A stretch of DNA of 64,000 nt, taken from assembly GCF_000153825.1 (NCBI RefSeq), contig NZ_DS022299.1:1948869-2012868 (forward strand), given 5' to 3'. Positions 40,549-49,782 of this stretch are shown here, in pieces. A program made the translations under genes and the position numbers. Under the pieces are notes generated by a model. That model searched no databases, was not told the DNA's origin, and worked only from the letters and a program-made list of their open reading frames with translations. This stretch comes from Synechococcus sp. RS9916. GTDB taxonomy: Bacteria; Cyanobacteriota; Cyanobacteriia; PCC-6307; Cyanobiaceae. The first letter of the stretch is position 1. Every line of letters starts with the position of its first letter.

Positions 40549-41975
40549 CCCTCCTCCTGCAACAAGGTGAAGTCAAACCGTTCCGGCCATATGCGACTGC
40601 CGATCAGCATCACGACCGCCGACACGGCCGCCGAAAACACAGCGGCGCAGTAGGGCGCGATCAGCACATAGGCGAGCAGGCCCACAACGCTGCCGGCGAG
40701 CATGGCCGCAATGGCAGCCTTGCGGTTGGCCGTGCGCCAGTACAGGCCGCACGCCACAGGCCAGACCGTGGAGGCCACTAGGGCTCCAGTGAAGAACAGC
40801 ACCGACGCCAGCGAATCAAGCCGCGGCCATGACAGCACCAGGGTGACAACCGCCAACCCAACCACCATCAGCCGCGCCGCCTGCTTCAGCTGTAGGTCAC
40901 TGGCCTGAGGCCGCAACAGACGGAAGTACACGTCCTCCGCCAGCAGATCGGCAGTGGATGCCAGCAGCGAATCCAGGGTGGAGGTGAGCGAGGCAAACAC
41001 CACCACAAACACCAGAGCCGCACCGCCCGCCCCGAGCAAATCAGCTGCCATCACGGGGAAGACCATGTTCACCTGATCGAGAGGCAGCTCACGGGCCAAG
41101 GCCACCAAGCCGATGGAGCCCGTCACCATCGGCACGCTCATCCAGGCAATTCCGCCCAACACGAAAGAGGTCATCACCACTGAACGCCGACTGGCGAAGA
41201 CACGGGACCACCAGATGTTGTTGTGAAACACCTCGCCCATCGAAAACAGGGCGGAATTCCAGGCGATCAACAAGCCCGCCGGCAGCAGCAGATCAAGCCG
41301 ATCGGGATGCCGGGCCAGCAAGGAGGCATGCACCTCAGGCATCGGGAATTGACGGAAGGCGAGCACCGCCACCACCGCCAGCAACACCATGATCAACAGC
41401 GACTGAATGAAATCGGTGCCGATCACGGCCCGCATCCCTCCAAACAAGGTGTAGACGGTGGCGACACCAATCACCACCACCATTCCCACGTGGTAGTTGA
41501 AGCCTGAAAGGGCCTGCAGCAGCAGACCAGCACCCATCGCCTGGGTCATCAGAAAGCCCAGGGTGTAGACCGCGGTGATCAGCATGAACACCCACCAAGC
41601 CAGACGCCCGTAGCGCAAGCGGATGAAGTCGCCGCTGGTGCGCCCGTTGGGCATCAACTGCTTGATCCGCGACGCCAGGGGGGCGAAGAGAATCAGGCCA
41701 AGCCCGGCCAGGGCATAGCTGAACATGCCCCAAAGACCAGTTTTGTAGCCAAATTCCGGCGCCAGAAGCGTGGTGTTCCCAGTGACCCAGGAGGCCATCA
41801 ATGTGGCGGTGCTGAGAGCCAAGCCGATATTGCGGCCAGCCAGCATGTACTCGTCGGCATCGCCTTTGCCTCGACGGCCCCAGGCCACACCCAGGGCGAC
41901 CCAAAGCACAGAGAACAGAACCACCAAGGCCCAGGCGACCCCGGGATGAAGAAACGGTGCTGCGCTAGCCGACAT
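40545..41975 (-). CDS. sodium:solute symporter (SSS), possibly DUR3-like
   Basis: A 476-residue protein with about 13 hydrophobic helices. The N-terminal half has DEYMLAGRNIGLALSTATLMASW, then IKQLMPNGRTSGDFIRLRYG and VYTLFGGMRAVIGTDFIQ. The spacing and phrases resemble eukaryote and bacterial urea/polyamine symporters of the DUR3 group more than proline or pantothenate symporters. The SSS family is certain; the urea idea is an inference helped by the neighbouring nitrogen genes. It overlaps small membrane frames at both ends. Confidence 0.85.
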   Translation of the reverse strand: MSASAAPFLHPGVAWALVVLFSVLWVALGVAWGRRGKGDADEYMLAGRNIGLALSTATLMASWVTGNTTLLAPEFGYKTGLWGMFSYALAGLGLILFAPLASRIKQLMPNGRTSGDFIRLRYGRLAWWVFMLITAVYTLGFLMTQAMGAGLLLQALSGFNYHVGMVVVIGVATVYTLFGGMRAVIGTDFIQSLLIMVLLAVVAVLAFRQFPMPEVHASLLARHPDRLDLLLPAGLLIAWNSALFSMGEVFHNNIWWSRVFASRRSVVMTSFVLGGIAWMSVPMVTGSIGLVALARELPLDQVNMVFPVMAADLLGAGGAALVFVVVFASLTSTLDSLLASTADLLAEDVYFRLLRPQASDLQLKQAARLMVVGLAVVTLVLSWPRLDSLASVLFFTGALVASTVWPVACGLYWRTANRKAAIAAMLAGSVVGLLAYVLIAPYCAAVFSAAVSAVVMLIGSRIWPERFDFTLLQEEG

Positions 41976-42078
41976 CGCTTGAATCCCGCCGCTGCCAGTA
42001 CAGATGACCGCGCACGATCATCACCACGGTTGCCGCTGTCACCACTGCCCCGACGGCAAAGATCAAGCGGGCCCACAT
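41965..42078 (-). CDS. 37-residue membrane microprotein upstream of the symporter
   Basis: ATG at 42078 (or GTG at 42090, four codons earlier) encodes WARLIFAVGAVVTAATVVMIVRG followed by HLYWQRRDSSDVG: one membrane helix with a basic tail. Its stop overlaps the first codons of the symporter by 11 bases. Small partner proteins are known for some SSS transporters (for example the YhdT-PanF pair), which makes this plausible. No ribosome site stands out. Confidence 0.55.
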   Translation of the reverse strand: MWARLIFAVGAVVTAATVVMIVRGHLYWQRRDSSDVG

Positions 42079-42292
42079 CAGTTCACTCACTGAAAACCTG
42101 ACTCGGGGACTGGCAAATACCTAAGCAAATGCGAGCCCTCCCCCCAAACACTCGGGCCAACAAGCTGGTGTCTACAGATACCAAAACATCTGTGGTGAAC
42201 AGCGATGTCGCCCAAATTGCGGAATGTGTAGCAAGGGTGACCAGGAGCGGGATCCGTCGACCGATTGGATGCATCCGATATCGGTGCCTTGG

Positions 42293-43768
42293 ATGTTTAC
42301 CGAATACAAACCGTCAGCTGGCTACGACGAATATTTCTGCCGCACTGATGCCGCACCGAGAGCAGCACTGGAGCCTCTGCTCTCATCACTCGGACAGATC
42401 GGCCTGAACGAGCTCATCCGCAACCACGCGGCAGCGAGCCATCTCCTGAGACGGCATGGGGCCACGTTTCGGCTCAACGACAGCGACGGCAACGGCCGTG
42501 AACGCATCCTTCCTTTTGATCCCCTTCCACGCTTAATCGGCGGTCACGAGTGGCAACGCCTGGAGCAAGGCCTGATCCAACGGTTGGAGGCAATCGACTG
42601 CTTTTTGGCCGACATCTACGGGCCACAGCAAATCATCAACGACGGTGTGATCCCAAGGGAAGACGTGGAAAGTTCCTCCGGTTGGCGCCAGGAGATGCAG
42701 GGAGTCCAGGTGCCCCTGAACCGCTGGTGCCAGGTGTCAGGCCTCGACCTGATCCGTGATGGAGAAGGCACCTGGCGCGTTCTCGAAGACAACCTGCGCT
42801 GTCCTTCCGGCGTGGCCTATTTCCTCGAAAACCGCCGCGTGATGAAGCAGCTGTTCCCGAGCCTGTTCGCAGGGCGGGCCGTGCAACCGATCGATGACTA
42901 CCCCTCCCATCTGCTGCGCACACTGCAGGACATGGCCCCCTGGAGCGACGCACCTCGGGTGGTGCTGCTCACCCCGGGCGTGTTCAACAGCGCCTACTTC
43001 GAACACAGCTACCTAGCCCAACAAATGGGCATTCCCTTGGTGGAAGGGCGGGATCTGTTCTGTGAGGACGGGCGCGTGTGGCTGCGCAACACCAACGGAC
43101 ACAGCGCTGTGGATGTGATCTACCGACGGATCGACGATGACTTCCTCGACCCCAACGTGTTCCGCAGAGATTCCATGCTCGGCGTCGCTGGACTGATGGA
43201 GGTGTTGCGCCAAGGGCGGGTGGCGATCGCGAATGCACCAGGCACCGGCGTGGCCGACGACAAGCTGATCTACGCCCACGTGCCGGCGATGATCCGCTAC
43301 TACCTCGATGCGGAGCCGATCATCGAGAACGTGCCCACCTACCTGTGTGCTCGCGACAACGACCGCCAGTTCGTCCTCGATCACCTCGAAGAGCTGGTGG
43401 TGAAGTCGGTGGCCGAAGCCGGTGGCTACGGAATGCTGATCGGGCCCCAAGCCAGCCGCACCGAGCTGGTCGATTTCGACTCCAAAATCCGCGCCAACCC
43501 CCGCAACTTCATCGCCCAACCCACGCTGCAGCTGTCCACTGTGCCCTCCCTCAGTAACGGGGAGCTCTATCCCTGCCATGTGGATCTACGGCCCTACGTG
43601 CTGCGAGGGAAACAAAATTGGGTCAGCCCAGGGGGACTGACGCGAGTCGCACTGGAGCGCGGATCGCTGGTGGTGAACTCCTCCCAGGGGGGCGGCTGTA
43701 AAGACACCTGGATCGTGGACGACCAGCAGGTGGTGAGCGAACCAGCCCGGGAGGTGGTGCCGTGCTGA
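42293..43768 (+). CDS. circularly permuted ATP-grasp protein (DUF404/DUF407 type)
   Basis: A 491-residue protein starting MFTEYKPSAGYDEYF. It has the family phrases RCPSGVAYFLENRRVMKQLFP, LLTPGVFNSAYFEHSYLAQQMGI, VIYRRIDDDFLDP and VVKSVAEAGGYGMLIG. These proteins have a circularly permuted ATP-grasp domain and are thought to ligate amino acids or peptides. It is the first of a trio with the alpha-E protein (7-base overlap) and the transglutaminase. The frame opens 23 codons earlier; ATG at 42293 gives the usual start. Confidence 0.9.
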   Translation: MFTEYKPSAGYDEYFCRTDAAPRAALEPLLSSLGQIGLNELIRNHAAASHLLRRHGATFRLNDSDGNGRERILPFDPLPRLIGGHEWQRLEQGLIQRLEAIDCFLADIYGPQQIINDGVIPREDVESSSGWRQEMQGVQVPLNRWCQVSGLDLIRDGEGTWRVLEDNLRCPSGVAYFLENRRVMKQLFPSLFAGRAVQPIDDYPSHLLRTLQDMAPWSDAPRVVLLTPGVFNSAYFEHSYLAQQMGIPLVEGRDLFCEDGRVWLRNTNGHSAVDVIYRRIDDDFLDPNVFRRDSMLGVAGLMEVLRQGRVAIANAPGTGVADDKLIYAHVPAMIRYYLDAEPIIENVPTYLCARDNDRQFVLDHLEELVVKSVAEAGGYGMLIGPQASRTELVDFDSKIRANPRNFIAQPTLQLSTVPSLSNGELYPCHVDLRPYVLRGKQNWVSPGGLTRVALERGSLVVNSSQGGGCKDTWIVDDQQVVSEPAREVVPC

Positions 43769-44769
43769 GCCGGGTCGCCGATTCTCTTTATTGGATCCAT
43801 CGCTACCTGGAGCGGGCCGAACACATCGCCCGCTTCCTTGAGGTCAGTGAAGCCATGGCCCTTGATTGTCCCCCAGGTAGCGCCGAACCATGGCTGCCAC
43901 TGGTGGAAGCCACCGGCGATCGCAGCCGCTTCGATCAGGCCTATCCAGCGGGACGCCCCGCCGATGTGATCCGCTTCTTGCTGCACGACCTGGAGAATCC
44001 CAACAGCATCGTGAGCTGCATCGCCATGGCCCGCGAAAACGCACGCCAGATCCGCGATGTGATCACCACAGAGATGTGGGAACAAATCAATGATCTGCAC
44101 TGGAGTCTGCAGGAAGACGAAGCAATCTGGACGGAACCGGTGCAAGAACAACTGCGCAGCATTCGCCAGGGATGCCAAATCTTTTATGGGATCACTGATT
44201 CCAGCCTCAGCCGCGACCTCAGCTGGCTGTTCAGTCAGCTGGGACGGTTGATGGAGCGAGCCGACAAAACCTCACGCATCCTCGACGTGAAGTACTTCCT
44301 GCTGCTCCCCTCCCCTGAGGAAGTGGGAGGCGTGCTGGATGAACTGCAATGGATCACCCTGCTGCGCACGGCAGGGGCCTATCAGATGTATCGCCAGAAC
44401 ATGCAGCAGGCGATCACCCCGGCATCGGTGGCCAATTTTCTGCTGCTCGATCCGGTCTTCCCGCGATCGGTGCGCTTCTGCCTGCAAGGCATTAGCGACA
44501 CCCTGCAACAGATTCAGACCCAACCGGTCCAAGCCGCCCCGGATGACCTCGACTGCCTGCGGGGACAACTGCTCTCGCGTTGGAGCTACGTGCGCATCGA
44601 TGCCTTGATCGACACCGGGCTGCATGAGGCAATCGACCAACTGCAGCGTGATCTCAACCAACTTCACGACCTGATCCAGGCGCGCTACTTCACCACCAGC
44701 AATCTGCCGGACACGCCACACGACTCCCCTCTTGCTTCTCCATGCGTGCCCACATCGTTCACCGCCTGA
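43762..44769 (+). CDS. alpha-E domain protein (DUF403)
   Basis: A 335-residue all-helical protein starting LSRVADSLYWIHRYLERAEHIARFLEV after a GTG start, typical of the alpha-E family that nearly always accompanies circularly permuted ATP-grasp genes. It overlaps the ATP-grasp gene by 7 bases and the transglutaminase gene by 28 bases. No catalytic residues are known; a peptide-modifying or scaffolding role with its partners is inferred from linkage alone. Confidence 0.9.
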   Translation: MLSRVADSLYWIHRYLERAEHIARFLEVSEAMALDCPPGSAEPWLPLVEATGDRSRFDQAYPAGRPADVIRFLLHDLENPNSIVSCIAMARENARQIRDVITTEMWEQINDLHWSLQEDEAIWTEPVQEQLRSIRQGCQIFYGITDSSLSRDLSWLFSQLGRLMERADKTSRILDVKYFLLLPSPEEVGGVLDELQWITLLRTAGAYQMYRQNMQQAITPASVANFLLLDPVFPRSVRFCLQGISDTLQQIQTQPVQAAPDDLDCLRGQLLSRWSYVRIDALIDTGLHEAIDQLQRDLNQLHDLIQARYFTTSNLPDTPHDSPLASPCVPTSFTA

Positions 44770-45638
44770 CCTACTGCTACGACGCCCCGATCACCCTGGG
44801 GGAGCATCGCCTCTGCCTTAAACCAAGGGGACACGGTTTCCAGCGTCTGCTCGATCACTCCCTCTCGGTGCTTCCTGAACCCTGCCAACGGCGGGAGCTG
44901 CTGGCCGCCAGTGGCGATGAAATCCTGCGACTGGGTTTCCTGGGCAGCACTGATCAACTCTGCTTCGAAGCCAACAGCCGCGTGGAAACGCGGCCAGCCC
45001 CACCACTCGACAGCTGCTTCAACGGCATGGAGCCCCCGCTGCCCTATCCCCGCGGCCAGTTGAACCAGGATCTGCTCGGGGCACTGGAGGGATGGCTCCC
45101 GAACGGACAACACGAACCCTCCGCCATCGACCTCACCCAGGAAGCGCTGATGGGGAGCAACCAACAGACACTCGCTTTCCTCAACCAACTGATCGAACTG
45201 ATTCAAGACCGCGTCAAGTACACCCAACGCCATGCGGGGCCGGCCTGGCCTGCTGGACGCACCTTGCGGGAACGCATCGGCTCCTGTCGGGACCTGGCCA
45301 TGCTGATGGTGACCTGCTGCCGCGTTGTCGGACTTCCAGCCCGCTTTGTGAGCGGCTATCAACTGCTCGACCCGGCCCCTGAGCAGTACGACCTGCATGC
45401 CTGGGCGGAGGTCTATCTCCCCGGCGCCGGCTGGCGGGGTTTCGATCCCAGCGCCGGCAGTGAAGTAAATGAGCGCTATGTCGTGCTGGCCACCTCTTCG
45501 AAACCTGAACTCACCGCAGCAGTGAGTGGCAGCTTCAGCGGACCTGCCAACACCTCCAGTGATCTGAGCTGGAGCATCAGCGTGGACGAAGAACCAGCGA
45601 ACACCAGCGCCCCGAAGCAGACGCTTCAGGCGGCCTGA
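44742..45638 (+). CDS. transglutaminase-like cysteine peptidase/amidase
   Basis: A 298-residue protein with an N-terminal strand domain (IVHRLTYCYDAPI) and the transglutaminase core. The Cys-His-Asp triad is in GSCRDLAML, DLHAWAEVYLPG and FDPSAG. In this family such enzymes cut or form amide bonds in peptides. It is the third gene of the ATP-grasp/alpha-E group and its end overlaps the convergent cupin-like gene by 13 bases. Confidence 0.92.
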   Translation: MRAHIVHRLTYCYDAPITLGEHRLCLKPRGHGFQRLLDHSLSVLPEPCQRRELLAASGDEILRLGFLGSTDQLCFEANSRVETRPAPPLDSCFNGMEPPLPYPRGQLNQDLLGALEGWLPNGQHEPSAIDLTQEALMGSNQQTLAFLNQLIELIQDRVKYTQRHAGPAWPAGRTLRERIGSCRDLAMLMVTCCRVVGLPARFVSGYQLLDPAPEQYDLHAWAEVYLPGAGWRGFDPSAGSEVNERYVVLATSSKPELTAAVSGSFSGPANTSSDLSWSISVDEEPANTSAPKQTLQAA

Positions 45639-46117
45639 AGCGCTGGCGTCATGCCATGCAGAAGAGGCTTCGGTGCACCCGCCACCGTGGCTGCCATCAG
45701 CGCTGGAATCCGGGCGCTGTTGTAGACCCGGAATTCCCGCAGCAGGGACACTCCCGCAGCACGCACCGCTTGATTGAGCACCACCGATCCCTCCGGATCA
45801 GAGATGGAGCGGTGAAAGGTGCCGGGAGGGATGCGCAGGATGTCGCCGCCGCTTTCAAGCCGCACGATGTGAAAGGGCACCTCCCAGGCCAGATTCACCA
45901 GATAAAACGTGCGTCCTCCACTGGCAGCCAGGAGGTTGTCCTCCTGATGGGGATGCAGATAAAACTGCCAGGCCCCCGTCTCCCCATCATTGGGAGGACT
46001 CACGGCTGGGCCGGAATGAATCACCAGGTCGCGGGCGTTCGAGGACTCGACGGTGACGTCGAAGAAACGCACCGAAGGCGTGTCACGGAACCGTTCGTAG
46101 GCCAGCAGTTCAAACAT
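45626..46117 (-). CDS. cupin-like small protein
   Basis: A 163-residue protein of strand-rich character with QFYLHPHQEDNLLAASGG, then RIPPGTFHRSISDPEGSVVLNQAVR. The HxH...E and later H pattern fits a cupin metal site. Substrate unknown. It converges on the transglutaminase gene and is followed upstream by moaA on the same strand with a gap of about 90 bases. Sugar epimerase-like or dioxygenase-like functions are both possible. Confidence 0.7.
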   Translation of the reverse strand: MFELLAYERFRDTPSVRFFDVTVESSNARDLVIHSGPAVSPPNDGETGAWQFYLHPHQEDNLLAASGGRTFYLVNLAWEVPFHIVRLESGGDILRIPPGTFHRSISDPEGSVVLNQAVRAAGVSLLREFRVYNSARIPALMAATVAGAPKPLLHGMTPALQAA

Positions 46118-46207
46118 CGATGGATGCGATCAGCGCCGCTCTCTCAGCCGGTTGTACCGAAAGCAACCCAGCCAAACCGTGACAACCAACACCCTTGCGC
46201 CAATGGG

Positions 46208-47260
46208 TCACCCACCCAAGTACGCCATCTCCGCATGGGGAGCAGCGCTCCCCAGCTGCGCACGACGCTCACTGAAACGGTCATCGCGTCGAAGCCATAA
46301 AGCCGTCAGGGCATCGCGCAAACCATCACCATCCACACGTGGCATCAACCAACGCTGAAGGTTCACCCCCTTCGAGGCAAACAAACAGGTGAATGCCTGG
46401 CCATCCGCCGTGATGCGCAACCGGTTGCAATCCCCACAGAACGGCTCGGTGATGGAGGCAATCACACCCACCACACCTCGCCCATCGCGGTAGCGCCAAC
46501 GACTGGCCGTGGCGTGGGGAGCCCGACCCACGGCCTGCAGCGGCCATTCCGCGTTCAGCCGCTCGATCATGTCCGTGGCCGGCACCACCTGATCGAGCGT
46601 CCAACCATTGCGATTGCCCACATCCATGTATTCGATCAACCGCAGCTCGACGCCGTGATCACGGGCCAACGCAGCCAACGGGATCAACTGATCGTCGTTC
46701 AAGCCTCGCTGAATCACGCTGTTGAGCTTCAACTGACCCAACGAAGGAGCAAAGCCCGCCGCTCGAGCTGCCTCCACACCGGCCAGCACCTGACCGAGCA
46801 ATCGCTCCCCGGCAGACACACCCCCTTGCAGGCCAGCCATGCGTGCCACTGCATCCGGATGCACGGCATCGAGGCTCACGGTGAGACGGTCCACTCCCAA
46901 CGCTCTGAGCCGACGGGCTCGTTCGGACGTGAGCAAAGCCCCGTTGGTGGTGAGCGTGACCTGCTGCAGCCCATGGAACGGACTGTCAGGCCGCGAACGC
47001 GCAGCAGCCACAGCCTCCAGCAAGGGCCAAAGGCGATCACTTAATAGAGGCTCGCCTCCGGTGAGCCGCAGCGTGTGTGCACCCAAGGCACAGGCCTGCT
47101 GCACCACAGCCAACTGAGCTTCAAGGCTGAGCAGTCCCGCTGGCTCATCAGCATCCGGGCAGCAATAGGGACAAGCCAAATTGCAGCGCCCTGTGAGCGA
47201 CAGCCGCAAGACGCCCAACGGCCGGGCATGGCGATCGACAACAGAGCCGTCAGCGTGCAT
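46208..47260 (-). CDS. moaA: GTP 3',8-cyclase MoaA (molybdopterin synthesis)
   Basis: A 350-residue radical SAM enzyme: CNLACPYC cluster near the N terminus, LRLTGGEPLL, and the C-terminal second cluster CGDCNRLRITADGQAFTC, ending in the functional Gly-Gly tail. It makes cyclic pyranopterin precursor with MoaC. ATG at 47260 is chosen; a GTG seven codons earlier is possible. It overlaps mobA by 11 bases. The product supplies NarB with its cofactor. Confidence 0.94.
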   Translation of the reverse strand: MHADGSVVDRHARPLGVLRLSLTGRCNLACPYCCPDADEPAGLLSLEAQLAVVQQACALGAHTLRLTGGEPLLSDRLWPLLEAVAAARSRPDSPFHGLQQVTLTTNGALLTSERARRLRALGVDRLTVSLDAVHPDAVARMAGLQGGVSAGERLLGQVLAGVEAARAAGFAPSLGQLKLNSVIQRGLNDDQLIPLAALARDHGVELRLIEYMDVGNRNGWTLDQVVPATDMIERLNAEWPLQAVGRAPHATASRWRYRDGRGVVGVIASITEPFCGDCNRLRITADGQAFTCLFASKGVNLQRWLMPRVDGDGLRDALTALWLRRDDRFSERRAQLGSAAPHAEMAYLGG

Positions 47261-47846
47261 CAGACAACGCTGCCAGATCACTCACAGCATTGAAATTGCG
47301 CAGCTGGTCAGCAGCCAGCAGCACCGGGCGATAAGGAATGCGCTCCAACCAATGCATCCAGCGTCGATTTCCCTCAGACAGTTGCTGACGCAGGGAAGCT
47401 GTGAACAGCTCAGAGGTGGGATAGATCCCCAGCAACGGCTGCAGGCGCTGGCCATCAGCGGCCACTGCTGCCTGATGGGGATCCAATTTCCAAACCTGGA
47501 TCAAACGCTGAAACACCGCAGCAGACAAGAGAGGCATGTCGACAGGAACCACCAGCCATGCCTCCTGTTGGGGTTCCGCTGCCACCAACTGCCCCAGCGC
47601 ATGCAACGGGCCCAGGCCAGCGGGCTGCTCATCCAGCAGTGCCACCCCAGCTTGGCCCTGAAGCAACTGCTGATGGCTGTTGTGCCCACTCACCACCACC
47701 ACTGGCAACGACAAGGAGCGCAGTTGGTTGACCAGCTCCGACAGCCACACGCCGCCGTTGGGATGGGGAAGCAAGGCCTTGTCGCGCCCCATACGCCTGC
47801 TCGCCCCACCGCTGAGCACGCACGCCCTCAGCTCACCCGTCGGCAT
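47250..47846 (-). CDS. mobA: molybdenum cofactor guanylyltransferase
   Basis: A 198-residue nucleotidyltransferase with the GTP-binding loop LSGGASRRMGRDKALL and VPVDMPLLS for metal. MobA adds GMP to molybdopterin to form the guanine dinucleotide cofactor used by NarB. ATG at 47846 is used; a TTG seven codons earlier is possible. It overlaps moaA by 11 bases and diverges from nrtP over about 280 bases. Confidence 0.9.
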   Translation of the reverse strand: MPTGELRACVLSGGASRRMGRDKALLPHPNGGVWLSELVNQLRSLSLPVVVVSGHNSHQQLLQGQAGVALLDEQPAGLGPLHALGQLVAAEPQQEAWLVVPVDMPLLSAAVFQRLIQVWKLDPHQAAVAADGQRLQPLLGIYPTSELFTASLRQQLSEGNRRWMHWLERIPYRPVLLAADQLRNFNAVSDLAALSDAR

Positions 47847-48125
47847 GCACCCATCCAAAGAGGACAAAACCGAAAAATGTTCGCCACCAACACTTCAAAC
47901 AGTCGTAACGACTACCAATCAGCAAGAGCTAAGCAATCCTGATGCCATCAATCACCTGGGCTGATGCTTGGCAAGAACTTTTTTTCGGCATTTCGTAGCA
48001 GCAGTCACCATCAAGAGGCACGACCGTCACGTTCACTATCTGGGCGAACGGTCTTTGTTCAGCGCCGTCCAACATCTCCTCAGCACCCTTTTTTTGACGC
48101 CTGAGGCCTCTTTCATTCCCAACCC

Positions 48126-49694
48126 ATGCTTGGCGATCTTTGGTCGTTCCAAGGGAGATATCGAACCCTCCATCTCACTTGGATCGCCTTTTTCCTGACG
48201 TTTGTCGTCTGGTTCAACCTGGCCCCCCTGGCCACAACGGTGCGAGCGGATCTCGACCTGACAATTGGTCAAATCCGCACCGTGGCCATCTGCAACGTGG
48301 CCCTCACCATTCCTGCGCGCGTGCTAATCGGCATGCTGCTGGACAAATTCGGCCCCCGGATCACCTACTCCTCGATCCTGGTGTTCTCGGTCATCCCCTG
48401 CCTGCTGTTTGCGTCCGCTCAGGACTTCAACCAGCTTGTTGTGGCTCGTCTGCTCCTCTCCATCGTGGGCGCCGGCTTCGTGATCGGCATCCGCATGGTG
48501 GCGGAGTGGTTCCCTCCGAAGGAAATCGGTCTTGCTGAAGGCATCTACGGCGGCTGGGGCAACTTCGGCTCCGCCTTCTCCGCCCTCACCATGGTGCTGC
48601 TGGCTGGCTACCTGTCCTTCTCCGGCGGCGCAACCCTGCCCACAGGTGAAGTCCTCAACTGGCGCGGTGCCATTGCCCTGACCGGCATCATCTCCGCCCT
48701 CTACGGCGTCTTCTATTACTTCAGCGTCACCGATACACCTCCTGGCAAGGTGTATCAAAAGCCCGCCAAGACCGCTGGTCTGGAAGTCACCTCCATGCGC
48801 GACTTCTGGGGTCTGCTGGGGATGAATGTGCCGTTCGCTGCCATTCTTTGCGTGCTCTGCTGGCGCCTCACCAAGGTGGGCTTCCTCACCGCAAGCACCT
48901 ATCCCCTGGCCCTTGGTGCCGTTGCCATTTGGTTTGCCTTCCAGACCTGGGGCATCATCCGCACCAACCGTGACCTGATTCTCGGCAACAAGACCTATCC
49001 CAAGGAAGACCGCTACGAGTTCCGCCAAGTGGCGATCCTCGAGCTCACCTACATCGTCAACTTCGGCTCCGAGCTGGCCGTGGTCTCGATGCTTCCCACC
49101 TTCTTCGAAACCACCTTCGATCTGCCCAAAGCAACAGCTGGCCTCTTGGCCTCCTGCTTTGCCTTCGTGAACCTCGTCGCCCGCCCTGCTGGCGGCCTGA
49201 TTTCCGACAAAGTCGGCAGCCGAAAGAACACCATGGGCTTCCTCACCGCAGGCCTGGGTATCGGCTACCTGGTGATGAGCATGATCAAACCCGGCACCTT
49301 CTCCGGCACCAGCGGGATCGTCGTGGCTGTGGTGATCACCATGCTCGCCTCCTTCTTTGTGCAGTCCGGCGAAGGCGCCACCTTCGCTCTGGTTCCCCTG
49401 GTGAAGCGTCGCGTCACCGGTCAGGTGGCTGGTCTGGTGGGTGCTTACGGCAACGTTGGAGCCGTGGCTTACCTCACCACTTTCAGCCTGCTGCCGATGT
49501 GGATGGGCGGCGGCAAAGATCCTTCTCCCGAAGTGATCGCTGCCTCCAACAGCGCCTTCTTCCAGATCCTCGGCATTGCCGGTCTGGTGGTTGCCTTCTT
49601 CTGCTTCTTCTTCCTCAAAGAACCGAAGGGATCCTTCGCGGATCTGCATGAAGGCGAAGATGCTTCGCCTGAATTGGCAGCTGCTGGTCGCTGA
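48126..49694 (+). CDS. nrtP: nitrate/nitrite permease, MFS (NrtP type)
   Basis: A 522-residue MFS protein with about 12 helices. The nitrate-porter signatures are visible: ARVLIGMLLDKFGPR after helix 2, GAGFVIGIRMVAEWFP and GIYGGWGNFGSAFSA, and in the second half RPAGGLISDKVGSRK and GAYGNVGAVAYL. It imports nitrate and nitrite across the plasma membrane in marine Synechococcus (also called NapA in older work). A strong terminator separates it from narB. GTA-N8-CAC at 47995-48008 is a single-mismatch NtcA-like site, which is weak. Confidence 0.95.
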   Translation: MLGDLWSFQGRYRTLHLTWIAFFLTFVVWFNLAPLATTVRADLDLTIGQIRTVAICNVALTIPARVLIGMLLDKFGPRITYSSILVFSVIPCLLFASAQDFNQLVVARLLLSIVGAGFVIGIRMVAEWFPPKEIGLAEGIYGGWGNFGSAFSALTMVLLAGYLSFSGGATLPTGEVLNWRGAIALTGIISALYGVFYYFSVTDTPPGKVYQKPAKTAGLEVTSMRDFWGLLGMNVPFAAILCVLCWRLTKVGFLTASTYPLALGAVAIWFAFQTWGIIRTNRDLILGNKTYPKEDRYEFRQVAILELTYIVNFGSELAVVSMLPTFFETTFDLPKATAGLLASCFAFVNLVARPAGGLISDKVGSRKNTMGFLTAGLGIGYLVMSMIKPGTFSGTSGIVVAVVITMLASFFVQSGEGATFALVPLVKRRVTGQVAGLVGAYGNVGAVAYLTTFSLLPMWMGGGKDPSPEVIAASNSAFFQILGIAGLVVAFFCFFFLKEPKGSFADLHEGEDASPELAAAGR

Positions 49695-49741
49695 AACCAT
49701 TCAACGGCCCACATTTGAACCGCACGCGTGCGTTGTTTTCG

Positions 49742-49767
49742 ACCCGGGACCAATGTCCCGGGTTTTT
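49742..49767 (+). terminator. Rho-independent terminator after nrtP
   Basis: Perfect 9-base stem (ACCCGGGAC/GTCCCGGGT, 49742-49763) with a CAAT loop, followed by five T. It stops nrtP transcription 16 bases before narB starts, so narB may rely on leak-through or a promoter inside this short stretch. Confidence 0.9.
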
Positions 49768-49782
49768 CCGTTCTGAGTCCCG

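Noticed and set aside
42293-46117. Anbu proteasome-like gene near the ATP-grasp trio
   Set aside because: Neither the cupin-like gene nor DUF1028 has the Anbu N-terminal nucleophile pattern; no candidate in the window.
47905-47915. GTA...TAC palindrome in the mobA-nrtP gap
   Set aside because: Spacing is 5 bases, not 8, so it does not fit an NtcA site.
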